From positions 1 to 64,000 of the forward strand of contig NZ_BMXB01000006.1 of the NCBI RefSeq assembly GCF_014651535.1: a DNA stretch of 64,000 nt. The letters are read 5' to 3'. The DNA comes from Salinimicrobium marinum (GTDB lineage: Bacteria; Bacteroidota; Bacteroidia; Flavobacteriales; Flavobacteriaceae). Below, in pieces: positions 45,228-54,763 of this stretch. The number at the start of each line of letters is the position of its first letter. The first letter of the stretch is position 1. The position numbers and the translations under genes were made by a program. The notes beneath the pieces are model-generated. The model saw only the letters and a list, made by a program, of their open reading frames with translations. It searched no databases and was not told the origin of the DNA.

Positions 45228-46652
45228 TTATTGATTCAGGAATTCTACGATCCTGGATTCGAAATCGGGAGAATGAATGAAAGCATCCCCTGTTACAACT
45301 ACATTGTTCTTGTCAATGAAAAGGCTTTTGTTCAGGTAATTCTGAAAGATATCTTTCTCCAGGTTGTAGTTCAGCTGAAATTCGTATTTCTTTTCGTAAC
45401 CAGATTCACCTATAGTGCTAATCCACTTATCATATTCCCCTGTATCAATATTTACTCCTATAAAATCAATTTCCGGATATCTTTTTCTCAGCTCGGCCAT
45501 CTTACGATGGTTTTTTTTATGATTTTGAGGGGAATAAATGGACCAGAGGAAAATAATGCTAGGTTTAGAAGTGATTTGGCTGTACTTCTTTTCTTCTCCG
45601 GAGGTATTTAAGATTGTAATATCAGTCACATTCATTCCCGGAAGATATGCCAGCTGTAAATTACCCGTCTGCACCATTTTTTCCAGCATTTCTTCGGGAT
45701 AACTTTTTTCTTTCAGTAAATCAAGAATATTGACAATTTCCTGGCGCTCTTTTGCCATGATGATACCAAGAGCACCAAACTTTGAGTAGAAATGTTCCTT
45801 CACCAGGGGAAGATTGGTAAGGGTGTCAATAATATTTATACGGGAGGTGATATTGCCATGGTCGTAAAGATCATAACAATCGTTATGGTCTTTGTTTGCC
45901 ACAGCGCATTCCGCCATGGCCATATTTATCAGGTAATTTTCAATAAATCTGATGTAATTCGTACAGGTTTGCAGCATCCCGTCGTTAAAGTTTACTTCCT
46001 TTCTGTAGCCGTGGAAATCGGCAGGCATTTGTCTGGAGAATTTCTTGTAATATTTATTTACCATGTAAGTATAACGCTCCTTTAGATCATAAGAATCATA
46101 TAGGATCGATTTTTCGGCAAATTCGAGAAATTCTTTAGAGAACTTGTTTTTCCTGTCGGAATGTTTTAAAAGATCCAGTTGCTGGCATTTTATAGAATCT
46201 GTTTTAGTTTTAAATTCTTCAGGAGTAATTTTATAGTAGGATAATACAAGATCTATGTTGTTTTCGGTTTCAAGAAAGGTTTGAATCAACAGGTTGTTCT
46301 TCTCGCTTCCGGTGCCGCTAAAATGAAGAGATTCATCAAAGTCAATGGAATTTGCCCTGATAAGCAAACTGTCTCCGGGCTGAAGAAAAAATGTCTGGCT
46401 GTGTGGATTGTGTTTAAAAACATACAATCCGGTCTCGGCATTTTTTACAGTGTAGCTAAAGCGTTTTCTTTTGTCGAGTGGAATGGTATCTAAAGGAACA
46501 TTATCCTTTAAAATGATCACATTATTTGAGGTTGGATTGACGACCTGTCCACCCACAAAAGCGTCTTTTTCTTTTTCTTTATTTTCATTACAGCCTGTTG
46601 CAGTAAGTATTACTGTAAGAAGAAGTAACAAATAAATTCTTAGATGATACAC
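45228..46652 (-). CDS. Thioredoxin-fold lipoprotein lacking catalytic cysteines
   Basis: Exported lipoprotein of 474 residues: signal and lipobox ATGC (lipidated Cys about 21), a DUF4369-like beta domain (about 30-130), a helical middle and a TlpA/AhpC-like thioredoxin domain (about 340-474). Where TlpA-type proteins have WCxxC, this protein reads W370 followed by SIYSPQNHKKNH and has no cysteine in that segment, so redox activity is not expected; a structural or binding role is more likely. Fold assignment comes from FLW-, YPEIDFIGVNID and LFIDKNNVVV strands. A TACATTTG promoter box lies at 46689-46696 on the minus strand. Confidence 0.8.
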   Translation of the reverse strand: MYHLRIYLLLLLTVILTATGCNENKEKEKDAFVGGQVVNPTSNNVIILKDNVPLDTIPLDKRKRFSYTVKNAETGLYVFKHNPHSQTFFLQPGDSLLIRANSIDFDESLHFSGTGSEKNNLLIQTFLETENNIDLVLSYYKITPEEFKTKTDSIKCQQLDLLKHSDRKNKFSKEFLEFAEKSILYDSYDLKERYTYMVNKYYKKFSRQMPADFHGYRKEVNFNDGMLQTCTNYIRFIENYLINMAMAECAVANKDHNDCYDLYDHGNITSRINIIDTLTNLPLVKEHFYSKFGALGIIMAKERQEIVNILDLLKEKSYPEEMLEKMVQTGNLQLAYLPGMNVTDITILNTSGEEKKYSQITSKPSIIFLWSIYSPQNHKKNHRKMAELRKRYPEIDFIGVNIDTGEYDKWISTIGESGYEKKYEFQLNYNLEKDIFQNYLNKSLFIDKNNVVVTGDAFIHSPDFESRIVEFLNQ

Positions 46653-46767
46653 GGAAAAATCAGTTGGGGGTATATTTTAATGCAACAGCAAATGTAGGTT
46701 TAGAGACCGTCCTGTATTGTTAAGCATGAGTTAAAAAGAAATTTATAAAAGTTAATGTTTCAGGATT

Positions 46768-48444
<1,677 letters not shown>

Positions 48445-48478
48445 AGTAGAGAGAATATTTCTAAATATATCCAAAAGT

Positions 48479-48601
48479 GGCTGTCTAAAAAGCACTTTTA
48501 CGTCAACCAGAATGTGTTTCAGGTTCTTAAAATCTGGAAAAACAGACTAAAAGATTCTGAGATAAATTCAGAATGACGATTTGAAAGCTTTTTAATCAGC
48601 C
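48479..48601. repeat. 123-bp intergenic element with GGCTG inverted ends
   Basis: GGCTGTCTAAAAAGC (48479-48493) and GCTTTTTAATCAGCC (48587-48601) are inverted repeats (13 of 15 positions). Inside are two palindromes of the GTCA-tailed family (around 48501-48527 and 48551-48577, the latter ATTCTGA...TCAGAAT). It fills most of the gap between the ABC-F gene and the small membrane-protein gene on the opposite strand. No coding potential. Confidence 0.8.
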
Positions 48602-48607
48602 TCTTTT

Positions 48608-48805
48608 TTAATTTCCGGGCCTAAAAAATTTGTACAGGTCTACAGCTCCAAGAGTGATAAAACCTATGGCAATGATTAGCCGGAAGTTGGAATATTCGGC
48701 TCCGTTGTAGTACGTGAAAATTCTGTAGGAACCATAACCAGAAAAAGCCAGCCCAATAATCAGGTTGAAATAGTTTCTTTTTTTTGGAGGATTCCTGTCA
48801 TTCAT
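48608..48805 (-). CDS. Small two-helix membrane protein
   Basis: About 65 residues starting MNDRNPPKKRNYFNLIIG. Two hydrophobic segments (about 13-30 and 42-60 of this start) flanked by positive residues suggest an inner-membrane protein with a cytoplasmic, proline/lysine-rich N-terminus. An ATG at 48832 would overlap the previous gene by 14 bases; the ATG at 48805 leaves 13 bases instead and is preferred. It is downstream of the DUF2007 gene and probably in its operon. Family not recognised. Confidence 0.65.
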   Translation of the reverse strand: MNDRNPPKKRNYFNLIIGLAFSGYGSYRIFTYYNGAEYSNFRLIIAIGFITLGAVDLYKFFRPGN

Positions 48806-48818
48806 AAGAAGTGTAAAC

Positions 48819-49064
48819 CTATTCTTTTTCATTTTCTTCCGGAAAGGTTTCCTCTACTATTTTTCGGGCTTTTTCAAAATGTTCAGAATCGGCAAATAAA
48901 AGTACCTGTCCGGGAAGTCCGCCACCGAATCCGGCACGTAATCCGGAGTCAAAATCATTTCTTACCCGTGACGATATATTTTCTTTCTCAAAAAGCTCTT
49001 GCAGATATTGAACATTTACTTCAGAACCTGTATAAACCCGCTTAAAATTTTCTTCTATATCCAT
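48819..49064 (-). CDS. DUF2007 domain protein
   Basis: Small cytoplasmic protein of 81 residues starting MDIEENFKRVYTG. It matches the DUF2007 (putative signal-transducing protein) family: the beta-alpha-beta ACT-like fold with VYTGSEVNVQYLQELFEKENI and a LPGQVLLFADSEHFEKARKIVEE second half. Its function has not been shown. A longer frame from 49094 has 10 extra residues that resemble a leader in another context. Likely operon with the small membrane protein. Confidence 0.8.
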   Translation of the reverse strand: MDIEENFKRVYTGSEVNVQYLQELFEKENISSRVRNDFDSGLRAGFGGGLPGQVLLFADSEHFEKARKIVEETFPEENEKE

Positions 49065-49139
49065 GTTTGTATCTTTAACTACGAAAGTTAACAATAGAAG
49101 GCAAATCTTCCTTTTCCTTTAATTAAGGTTTAACATATT

Positions 49140-49862
49140 TCAGCCATTAAAATATTTGCTGTTCCAGATTCCTGAACTAAAATTTTTCCCCAGAGCGACT
49201 CCATAGAATATCATCAGGCCAACCATAGATTTGAAGGAAAATAGAAAAAGCATAATAAATTCTGAAGTTGCCTGGTAATGAGAGAAGAAAACAGCTCTAA
49301 GAAGAAAAGTGAGTGAAAAGCTGAAGATGACGGTAAAAACAAGCAGGTTTTCAATATTTTTCAAAGGCCACATCAATATTTTCCGAAATGGATTAAGGTC
49401 ATTTCCCCATTTATGGATGAGATAGTAATACCCATTGCCTATAGGCGCAAAAAGAAGAGGGTCATCTGCATTTTTGAGCCTGAAGTTTTTTGAAGGAGCT
49501 ACTATTTGAAATCCGTGAAGAGGGGTATTGTGTATTTTTTCAAGGTCTTTTATTTCCGACAAAGCTTCCGGCGGAAAACCGGCCTTAAAATATTTGGTGT
49601 CCAAAAACCGCAGGCGGTAATTCACACAAATATTTTTAATATGAGAAATGTGGAAAACCTTTCCCGGGATAAGGAGATTGGGATCAAAACCATTTCCTTC
49701 AGAAAAACCACCTTGGTGAATTCTCTCCATGATTTCCCTTTCTTTGTCTTCTTCAGCTTGTAAAAAGTATTTTACCTGTTCCAGGATATCTTCTTCAGAA
49801 ATGTCTTTTTTCCGATATTTCTCTAGCTCCCGCTGCAGGTTGATTTTTTCTAACAACATCAT
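49140..49862 (-). CDS. Hypothetical protein with C-terminal membrane segments
   Basis: Unrecognised 240-residue protein. A charged helical N-terminus (about 1-50) is followed by a mixed domain of about 110 residues (VFHISHIKNICVNYRLRFLDT, FQIVAPSKNFRLKNADDPLLFAPIGNGYYYLIHKWG) and two or three membrane helices near 172-225. The pattern suggests a soluble domain tethered to the inner membrane. The frame starts with two adjacent ATGs (49862 and 49859). It is separated from its neighbours and may have its own promoter. No function is proposed. Confidence 0.75.
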   Translation of the reverse strand: MMLLEKINLQRELEKYRKKDISEEDILEQVKYFLQAEEDKEREIMERIHQGGFSEGNGFDPNLLIPGKVFHISHIKNICVNYRLRFLDTKYFKAGFPPEALSEIKDLEKIHNTPLHGFQIVAPSKNFRLKNADDPLLFAPIGNGYYYLIHKWGNDLNPFRKILMWPLKNIENLLVFTVIFSFSLTFLLRAVFFSHYQATSEFIMLFLFSFKSMVGLMIFYGVALGKNFSSGIWNSKYFNG

Positions 49863-50044
49863 CTTTGGCTTTAATCAGGTTTTAAAAATAAGGAAATGGG
49901 ACAGAACAAGCAAAATGCTTTAACTTAAAGGAAAGGTTAATTTGTTGATTTTTAGGTTAAAATCTAATTAAACTGAGGGGGCGATAAGAGTCATTAGTGG
50001 AGAAATGTTTAAATTAAAAATGTATAATTAAAACACGAAAACAA

Positions 50045-50632
50045 ATGAAGATTAAAAATTATTTTTTTGGGTTAAGTTTTATCTTTACCCTCTTACTTAT
50101 TGGTTGTGGCCCAAAGGTGGACACTGATAAGAAGACCAGCAGGGATTTGAGCAATTATTCCAGTTATTCCTTTTTACCAAACCAGGATACCATAAAGAAC
50201 AGCGATTATGACAACGCTTATGTGAATGAAATAGTGATTGACGAGATCAATCAAAATATGAAGGAGGAAAATTACAGGCTGGAAAGAAATCAACCCGACC
50301 TGCTGGTGTATTACCACCTTATGTTTGATGAAGAGATGGCAGTGAATGCATCTCCGGTTTATACCAACTACAGCTATTACAGACCGGGTTATTATGTAGG
50401 TCCTTATTACCGTAATTATGCCTATAATAACTATTTTACCGTACCACGTGTGGCCGGTACAGGAATTGAACAAATACCATATAGAGAGGGAACTATTGTT
50501 ATTGACCTTATAGACCGCCGGACCAATGAGATCGTTTGGCGTGGAAAAGCAAATGATGTAGTGGATCCTGCAAATCTTGATGGAGAGCTAAGATCCTATA
50601 TTGATGCTATTTTTGAGCAATATCCCCAATAG
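50045..50632 (+). CDS. DUF4136 family lipoprotein
   Basis: Lipoprotein of 195 residues with the signal ending LLLIGCGP (lipobox, Cys about 21). The mature domain has the DUF4136 signature: DLSNYSSYSFLP at the start, QPDLLVYYHLMFDEEMAV in the middle and GTIVIDLIDRRTNEIVWRGKANDVVDP near the end. A Tyr-rich, low-complexity segment (SYYRPGYYVGPYYRNYAYNNYF) sits between. These proteins are usually surface or periplasmic lipoproteins of unknown function. It is followed by a strong hairpin terminator. Confidence 0.9.
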   Translation: MKIKNYFFGLSFIFTLLLIGCGPKVDTDKKTSRDLSNYSSYSFLPNQDTIKNSDYDNAYVNEIVIDEINQNMKEENYRLERNQPDLLVYYHLMFDEEMAVNASPVYTNYSYYRPGYYVGPYYRNYAYNNYFTVPRVAGTGIEQIPYREGTIVIDLIDRRTNEIVWRGKANDVVDPANLDGELRSYIDAIFEQYPQ

Positions 50633-50650
50633 GTCACATTACAAATAATG

Positions 50651-50687
50651 AAAGAGGCTGCCTAAATGTTTTTTAGACAGCCTCTTT
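50651..50687 (+). terminator. Terminator after DUF4136 lipoprotein
   Basis: AAAGAGGCTG (50651-50660) pairs with CAGCCTCTTT (50678-50687), with further pairing GCCTAAA/TTTAGAC toward the loop, then T8. It uses the GGCTGTCTAAA hairpin type. Confidence 0.85.
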
Positions 50688-50714
50688 TTTTTACGGTAAC
50701 CAGTGATGATTCCC

Positions 50715-53141
50715 TTATCTCAATTCGGCTCCGAGTTGCTTTTCAAAATTTTGTTGCAGCTTGCTCATGATCTTGTCAACTTGCTTATCGGTAAGGGTTT
50801 TGTGTTCATCCTGAATGGTGAAACTCACGGCGTAACTTTTCTTTCCCTCCGGAAGATTTTTTCCTTCATAAACGTCGAAAAGATTAATTCCTTTCAGGAA
50901 CTTTTTCTCGGTTTGACTTGCAATAGTGTAAATGTCTTCAAATTTAACTGAAGAATCCAGTAACAGCGCAAAATCCCTTCTTACCGCCTGAAATTTTGAA
51001 ATTGAGGTAAACTCCCTTTTTTGATTTTTTGCTGTTTGCAGCACTTGCTCCCATTGAAAATCGGCAAAGAGAACCTCCTGATTGATTCCGAATTCTTTCA
51101 GGATCTTCTTTTTTACGATTCCGAATTCAACAAGTTTGATTTTACCGGAACTGAAAGAAATTCCTTCAGAAAAGATATCATTTTTTACAGGGCCGGATTT
51201 AAGATCTGAAATCCCCAGTCTCTCCAACACTGAAGTTGTTACACCTTTAAGATAGAAGAAATCCCCTTTTTGAAGCGGATTGCTCCAGCTTTCTGCAGAG
51301 CGGTTTCCGGAAACAAATAGCGTAAGATGCTTGGTTTCTGTTTTTCCGCCTTCAAAGTTGTGATAGGTTTTTCCGAATTCAAATAGCTTCAGGTCGCTGC
51401 GTTTTCTGTTGAGGTTATAACTAACAGCCTCCAATCCCGAAAACAACAGAGATTGCCGTAAAACCGACAAATCCTGACTCAAAGGATTCAGCATGGTTAC
51501 GTTGTACTCTTCTTTTAACTGCTCACTTAATTTCGTGTAGGCAGGTGTGGTAAGAGAATTGGCCATGGTTTCAAAAAAGCCCTGTCCAGTTAACTGGTTC
51601 GCTATAACATTCTGAATTTTATAATCATCAAATTTGGAAGAATTAGCCACAGAAGCATTCAGTTTATCTCCAAATTCAATATTGTTGTATCCATATACAC
51701 GAAGGATTTCTTCGATCACATCTGCTTCCCGTTTTACATCCACCCTGTAAGGCGGAATAGTAAGTCCCATCCCTGTTTCGGTCACATTGTTAACTCTAAT
51801 TTCAAGGGAAGCGAGAATGGATTTGATAGTTTCCTGAGATAAATTCTGTCCTATTAGCGTATTGATCTTATCGAAAGTAAGGAACACAGGAAAGTCTTCG
51901 ATCTTGTTCGAGTAGTAATCATCGATGTCACTGGTCACAGTGCCACCCGCAAATTCCTGGATCAAAAGCGCTGCCCGTTTTAGAGCATATTCAGTAATAT
52001 TTGGGTCTATTCCTCTTTCATACCTAAAGGAGGCATCGGTATTCAGACCGTGCCTTTTTGCTGACTTTCGTACGCTTACGGGGTTAAAATAAGCACTTTC
52101 AATAAAAATGCTAGTAGTGTCAGCGCTTACCCCGCTGCCAAGTCCGCCAAAAACTCCGGCTAATGCAAGGGGCTTTTCAGCGTCACAAATCATAAGGTCC
52201 TCTTCATGCAGTTCTCTTTCCACTTCGTCTAAAGTGACAAATTTGGTTCCTGCAGGCAGTGTTTTTACGTTTATCTCATTTCCGGTAATTTTTGCAGCAT
52301 CAAAAGCATGAAGCGGTTGTCCCAGCTCATGCATTACATAATTGGTAACATCTACCACATTATTCTTCGGAGTGATCCCAATAGCTTTAAGTCGGTTTTG
52401 CAACCATTTTGGAGATGCGGCTATTTTAATATCAGATACAGTAACACCGCAGTAGCGGGGCACCAGATCTGAATTTTTAATCTTTACGGGAATTCTAAGG
52501 CTTCTGCTGTCCACGTGAAAACTGCTAACAGAAGGGGTGATTAACTCCAGCGTATCTCCCTGTTGCTGAAAACCCGCTTTTAGATCGCGGGCTACTCCCC
52601 AGTGGCTCATGGCATCTGCACGGTTTGGGGTAAGTCCAATCTCAAATACCAGATCATTTTCTACTTCAAAAATTTCTGAAACGGAAGTCCCGGGTTTGAG
52701 GTCATCTTTAAGCACCATAATCCCGTCATGGCTTTTTCCTAGTCCCAGCTCATCTTCCGCACAAATCATCCCGTGGCTGCTTTCGCCTCTTATTTTACTT
52801 TTTTTAATTTCCCAGGCTTCTCCTTTTTCATCATATAAAGTAGTTCCTACAGTAGCCACCGGAACTTTTTGTCCTTCGGCGACATTTGGCGCACCACACA
52901 CAATTTGCACAGGGTTTTCTCTTCCAATATCTACTTTTGTAACTTTTAACCTGTCTGCATTTTCATGCGGTACACAAGAAAGCACGTGACCAACAACTAC
53001 TCCTTCAAGTCCTCCCTTTACACTCTGAAAAGTTTCAATTCCCTCCACTTCAAGCCCGAGGTCTGTGAGCAATTCTCCGGTTTTTTCGGCGTCCTGCTTT
53101 AGTTGAATGAATTGTTGTAACCAGTTATAAGAAATCCTCAT
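50715..53141 (-). CDS. pheT: Phenylalanine--tRNA ligase beta subunit
   Basis: 808-residue beta subunit of the (alpha-beta)2 synthetase that charges tRNA-Phe. In order: N-terminal fold, EMAP-II-like tRNA-binding domain (about 40-150, with VVGHVLSCVPHENADRLKVTKVDIG and QIVCGAPNVAEG), B3/B4 editing domain (about 210-375), B5 domain (about 400-475), catalytic-like core and the C-terminal FDX-ACB anticodon domain (about 715-808). pheS is not adjacent, unlike in many bacteria. A TATCTTTG box lies at 53163-53170 on the minus strand. Confidence 0.97.
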   Translation of the reverse strand: MRISYNWLQQFIQLKQDAEKTGELLTDLGLEVEGIETFQSVKGGLEGVVVGHVLSCVPHENADRLKVTKVDIGRENPVQIVCGAPNVAEGQKVPVATVGTTLYDEKGEAWEIKKSKIRGESSHGMICAEDELGLGKSHDGIMVLKDDLKPGTSVSEIFEVENDLVFEIGLTPNRADAMSHWGVARDLKAGFQQQGDTLELITPSVSSFHVDSRSLRIPVKIKNSDLVPRYCGVTVSDIKIAASPKWLQNRLKAIGITPKNNVVDVTNYVMHELGQPLHAFDAAKITGNEINVKTLPAGTKFVTLDEVERELHEEDLMICDAEKPLALAGVFGGLGSGVSADTTSIFIESAYFNPVSVRKSAKRHGLNTDASFRYERGIDPNITEYALKRAALLIQEFAGGTVTSDIDDYYSNKIEDFPVFLTFDKINTLIGQNLSQETIKSILASLEIRVNNVTETGMGLTIPPYRVDVKREADVIEEILRVYGYNNIEFGDKLNASVANSSKFDDYKIQNVIANQLTGQGFFETMANSLTTPAYTKLSEQLKEEYNVTMLNPLSQDLSVLRQSLLFSGLEAVSYNLNRKRSDLKLFEFGKTYHNFEGGKTETKHLTLFVSGNRSAESWSNPLQKGDFFYLKGVTTSVLERLGISDLKSGPVKNDIFSEGISFSSGKIKLVEFGIVKKKILKEFGINQEVLFADFQWEQVLQTAKNQKREFTSISKFQAVRRDFALLLDSSVKFEDIYTIASQTEKKFLKGINLFDVYEGKNLPEGKKSYAVSFTIQDEHKTLTDKQVDKIMSKLQQNFEKQLGAELR

Positions 53142-53162
53142 TTGAATCTGAATTTAAAGCCG

Positions 53163-53170
53163 CAAAGATA
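53163..53170 (-). promoter_or_regulatory. Predicted -7 box of pheT
   Basis: The minus strand reads TATCTTTG (TAnnTTTG) 22 bases before the pheT ATG. Confidence 0.5.
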
Positions 53171-53338
53171 GTATTACGAATGGTTTTGGCATAATTTGAT
53201 TTTGAATTAAATGCGGTAATTACATTGGTTTCTTTCTTAAATCAAATTCAATAACCTGGGAAAGTAGCGATGTGGTGTAGGAAATAATTTACAGTGAAAG
53301 AAAAATGTTGGTATTTGGTCTTTTTTAACATTTCTTGC

Positions 53339-53372
53339 TTTCTGTAGGCTTTTTCTGAGATTCCGACAGAAA
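53339..53372. promoter_or_regulatory. Inverted repeat in the long leader of the curlin-repeat gene
   Basis: TTTCTGTAGG (53339-53348) and CCGACAGAAA (53363-53372) pair at 9 of 10 positions across a 14-base loop, in the 394-base gap between pheT and the curlin gene. It could be an operator or RNA hairpin. A minus-strand frame of 72 codons through this gap is Lys/Phe-rich and judged non-coding; otherwise no gene is seen here. Confidence 0.35.
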
Positions 53373-53535
53373 ACGATCTTTTTCTTCCTACACTTCATCG
53401 AAAGTTTGAAAATCAGCATTTTACGGGTGATCTTTTTATATACCTTAGCGTGCATTGGGAAGAGAATGTGAGTAGGGAAAGAAGCTTCTCATTTTTAAAT
53501 TCATAATTAATTAACCATTTTAAATATATCAATTT

Positions 53536-54603
53536 ATGAAAAAAGTAGTATTAAGCGTAGCAGCGCTTATGTGTGGAGCAGTAGTTTTTGCCCAGAGTAA
53601 TGTTAGTGAGGTGTCTCAGGAAGGTACTTCTAACCAGGCAGAGGTTGAACAAACAGGTGAGTCCAACACCTCTGATGTGGATCAAACAGGTACAGGAAAT
53701 GATGCCACAATAATGCAATCGGGATCTTTTAATGGTTCCCTGGCATTTCAGGATGGCACCGGAAATATTATAAGTGTAGATCAGGTAGGTAGCTTAAATG
53801 AATCTGATGTATGGCAGGAGGGAAATGGTAACTCTTCTTCTGTGTCTCAAAATGGTTCATCAAACTGGGCTTATGTAACTCAGGTAGGAGATAATAACAC
53901 CGCAGAGGCTTATCAGGGAGGAGCTTTGTTTACCTCTCGTAATGGTGAAATTGAACAATACCAGGAAGGAAATGACAACACCGCATTGGCTTATATGGAA
54001 GAAGATAATAACTCAGCAGAACAGGAGCAGGTGGGAAGTGAAAATGCTGCCTTAGTCGAACAAAATCTTTATGACTTTGGAGGAGACAATTACGCTTTTC
54101 AGTCTCAGTTAGGTAACGGGAATGCTGCCGTTGCTTTTCAGGATGGTTCTTATAATGAAATAGACCAGGTGCAGGAAGGGGATGATCATTCTGCTTATGC
54201 GGAGCAGTACGGAGACGATAACATTGTTGATCAATATCAGTTTGGTGGTTCAGGGAATATTGCAGAGGCTGTGCAATCAGGAGATTATAACTATAATTCA
54301 CAATGGCAGGAAGGTTCTTCTAATGTAGCTATTGGTTATCAGTCAGGTGATGACAATGACATTTACCATTACCAAAGTGGAGATGATAACACTGCAGATT
54401 CTTATCAGGTAGGATCTTTAAACACCAGTGACATATTCCAGGTGGGTTCATCTAACCTTGCCATCGATACTCAATTGGGGACTAATAATCAAACTCTTGT
54501 TACCCAAAATGGTTCATCTCATTATAGCAGCATATTACAGAATGGAACCGGAAATTCTGCTACCGTTACTCAAACAGGTGGTGCTGCGGGCATACCTCAG
54601 TAG
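53536..54603 (+). CDS. Curlin-repeat (CsgA/B-like) exported protein
   Basis: Exported protein of 355 residues. The signal peptide (about 1-19) ends FAQ, and the rest is almost wholly a series of about 26 units of roughly 11 residues with the Q-x-G-x-x-N pattern (QEGTSN, QTGESN, QTGTGN, QSGSFN and so on), the Curlin-associated repeat that builds the stacked beta-solenoid of functional amyloid. The repeat region is very rich in Asn, Gln, Ser, Gly and Asp and has no cysteine. csgE, csgF, csgG and a second fibre subunit are not in the window. It is predicted to form a surface amyloid matrix. Strong terminator follows. Confidence 0.9.
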   Translation: MKKVVLSVAALMCGAVVFAQSNVSEVSQEGTSNQAEVEQTGESNTSDVDQTGTGNDATIMQSGSFNGSLAFQDGTGNIISVDQVGSLNESDVWQEGNGNSSSVSQNGSSNWAYVTQVGDNNTAEAYQGGALFTSRNGEIEQYQEGNDNTALAYMEEDNNSAEQEQVGSENAALVEQNLYDFGGDNYAFQSQLGNGNAAVAFQDGSYNEIDQVQEGDDHSAYAEQYGDDNIVDQYQFGGSGNIAEAVQSGDYNYNSQWQEGSSNVAIGYQSGDDNDIYHYQSGDDNTADSYQVGSLNTSDIFQVGSSNLAIDTQLGTNNQTLVTQNGSSHYSSILQNGTGNSATVTQTGGAAGIPQ

Positions 54604-54627
54604 TTTTATCTAATCTTAAATAATTAG

Positions 54628-54645
54628 GCAGCCCATATGGGCTGC
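54628..54645 (+). terminator. Terminator after the curlin-repeat gene
   Basis: GCAGCCCATATGGGCTGC is an 18-base perfect palindrome followed by T6-rich sequence. Confidence 0.9.
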
Positions 54646-54721
54646 TTTTTTATTTTTGCTCTCTGATGTTTCTGTTTCTTTTTTTTAACTCTTTTCTTTC
54701 TTCTACCTAAAGCTTATTTTA

Positions 54722-54729
54722 TAAATTTG
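54722..54729 (+). promoter_or_regulatory. Predicted -7 box of the dinB-dnaE cassette
   Basis: TAAATTTG is an exact TAnnTTTG match; the expected transcript start lies about 5 bases downstream, inside the first palindrome of the operator at 54729-54758. Confidence 0.65.
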
Positions 54730-54758
54730 GAAAAATTCCTATAAAAAGGAATAATTCC
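54729..54758. promoter_or_regulatory. Twin-palindrome operator in front of dinB
   Basis: GGAAAAATTCC (54729-54739) and GGAATAATTCC (54748-54758) share the form GGAAnnnTTCC with centres 19 bp apart. They start at the last base of the -7 box and end 5 bases before the dinB ATG, the position of a repressor site that blocks transcription initiation. It may be read by a LexA-type or S24/XRE regulator; none is encoded in the window. Confidence 0.7.
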
Positions 54759-54763
54759 TATTT

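Noticed and set aside
53237-53455. Minus-strand 72-codon frame in the curlin leader
   Set aside because: Lys/Phe-rich translation of A/T-rich DNA with no domain; it lies across an inverted repeat.
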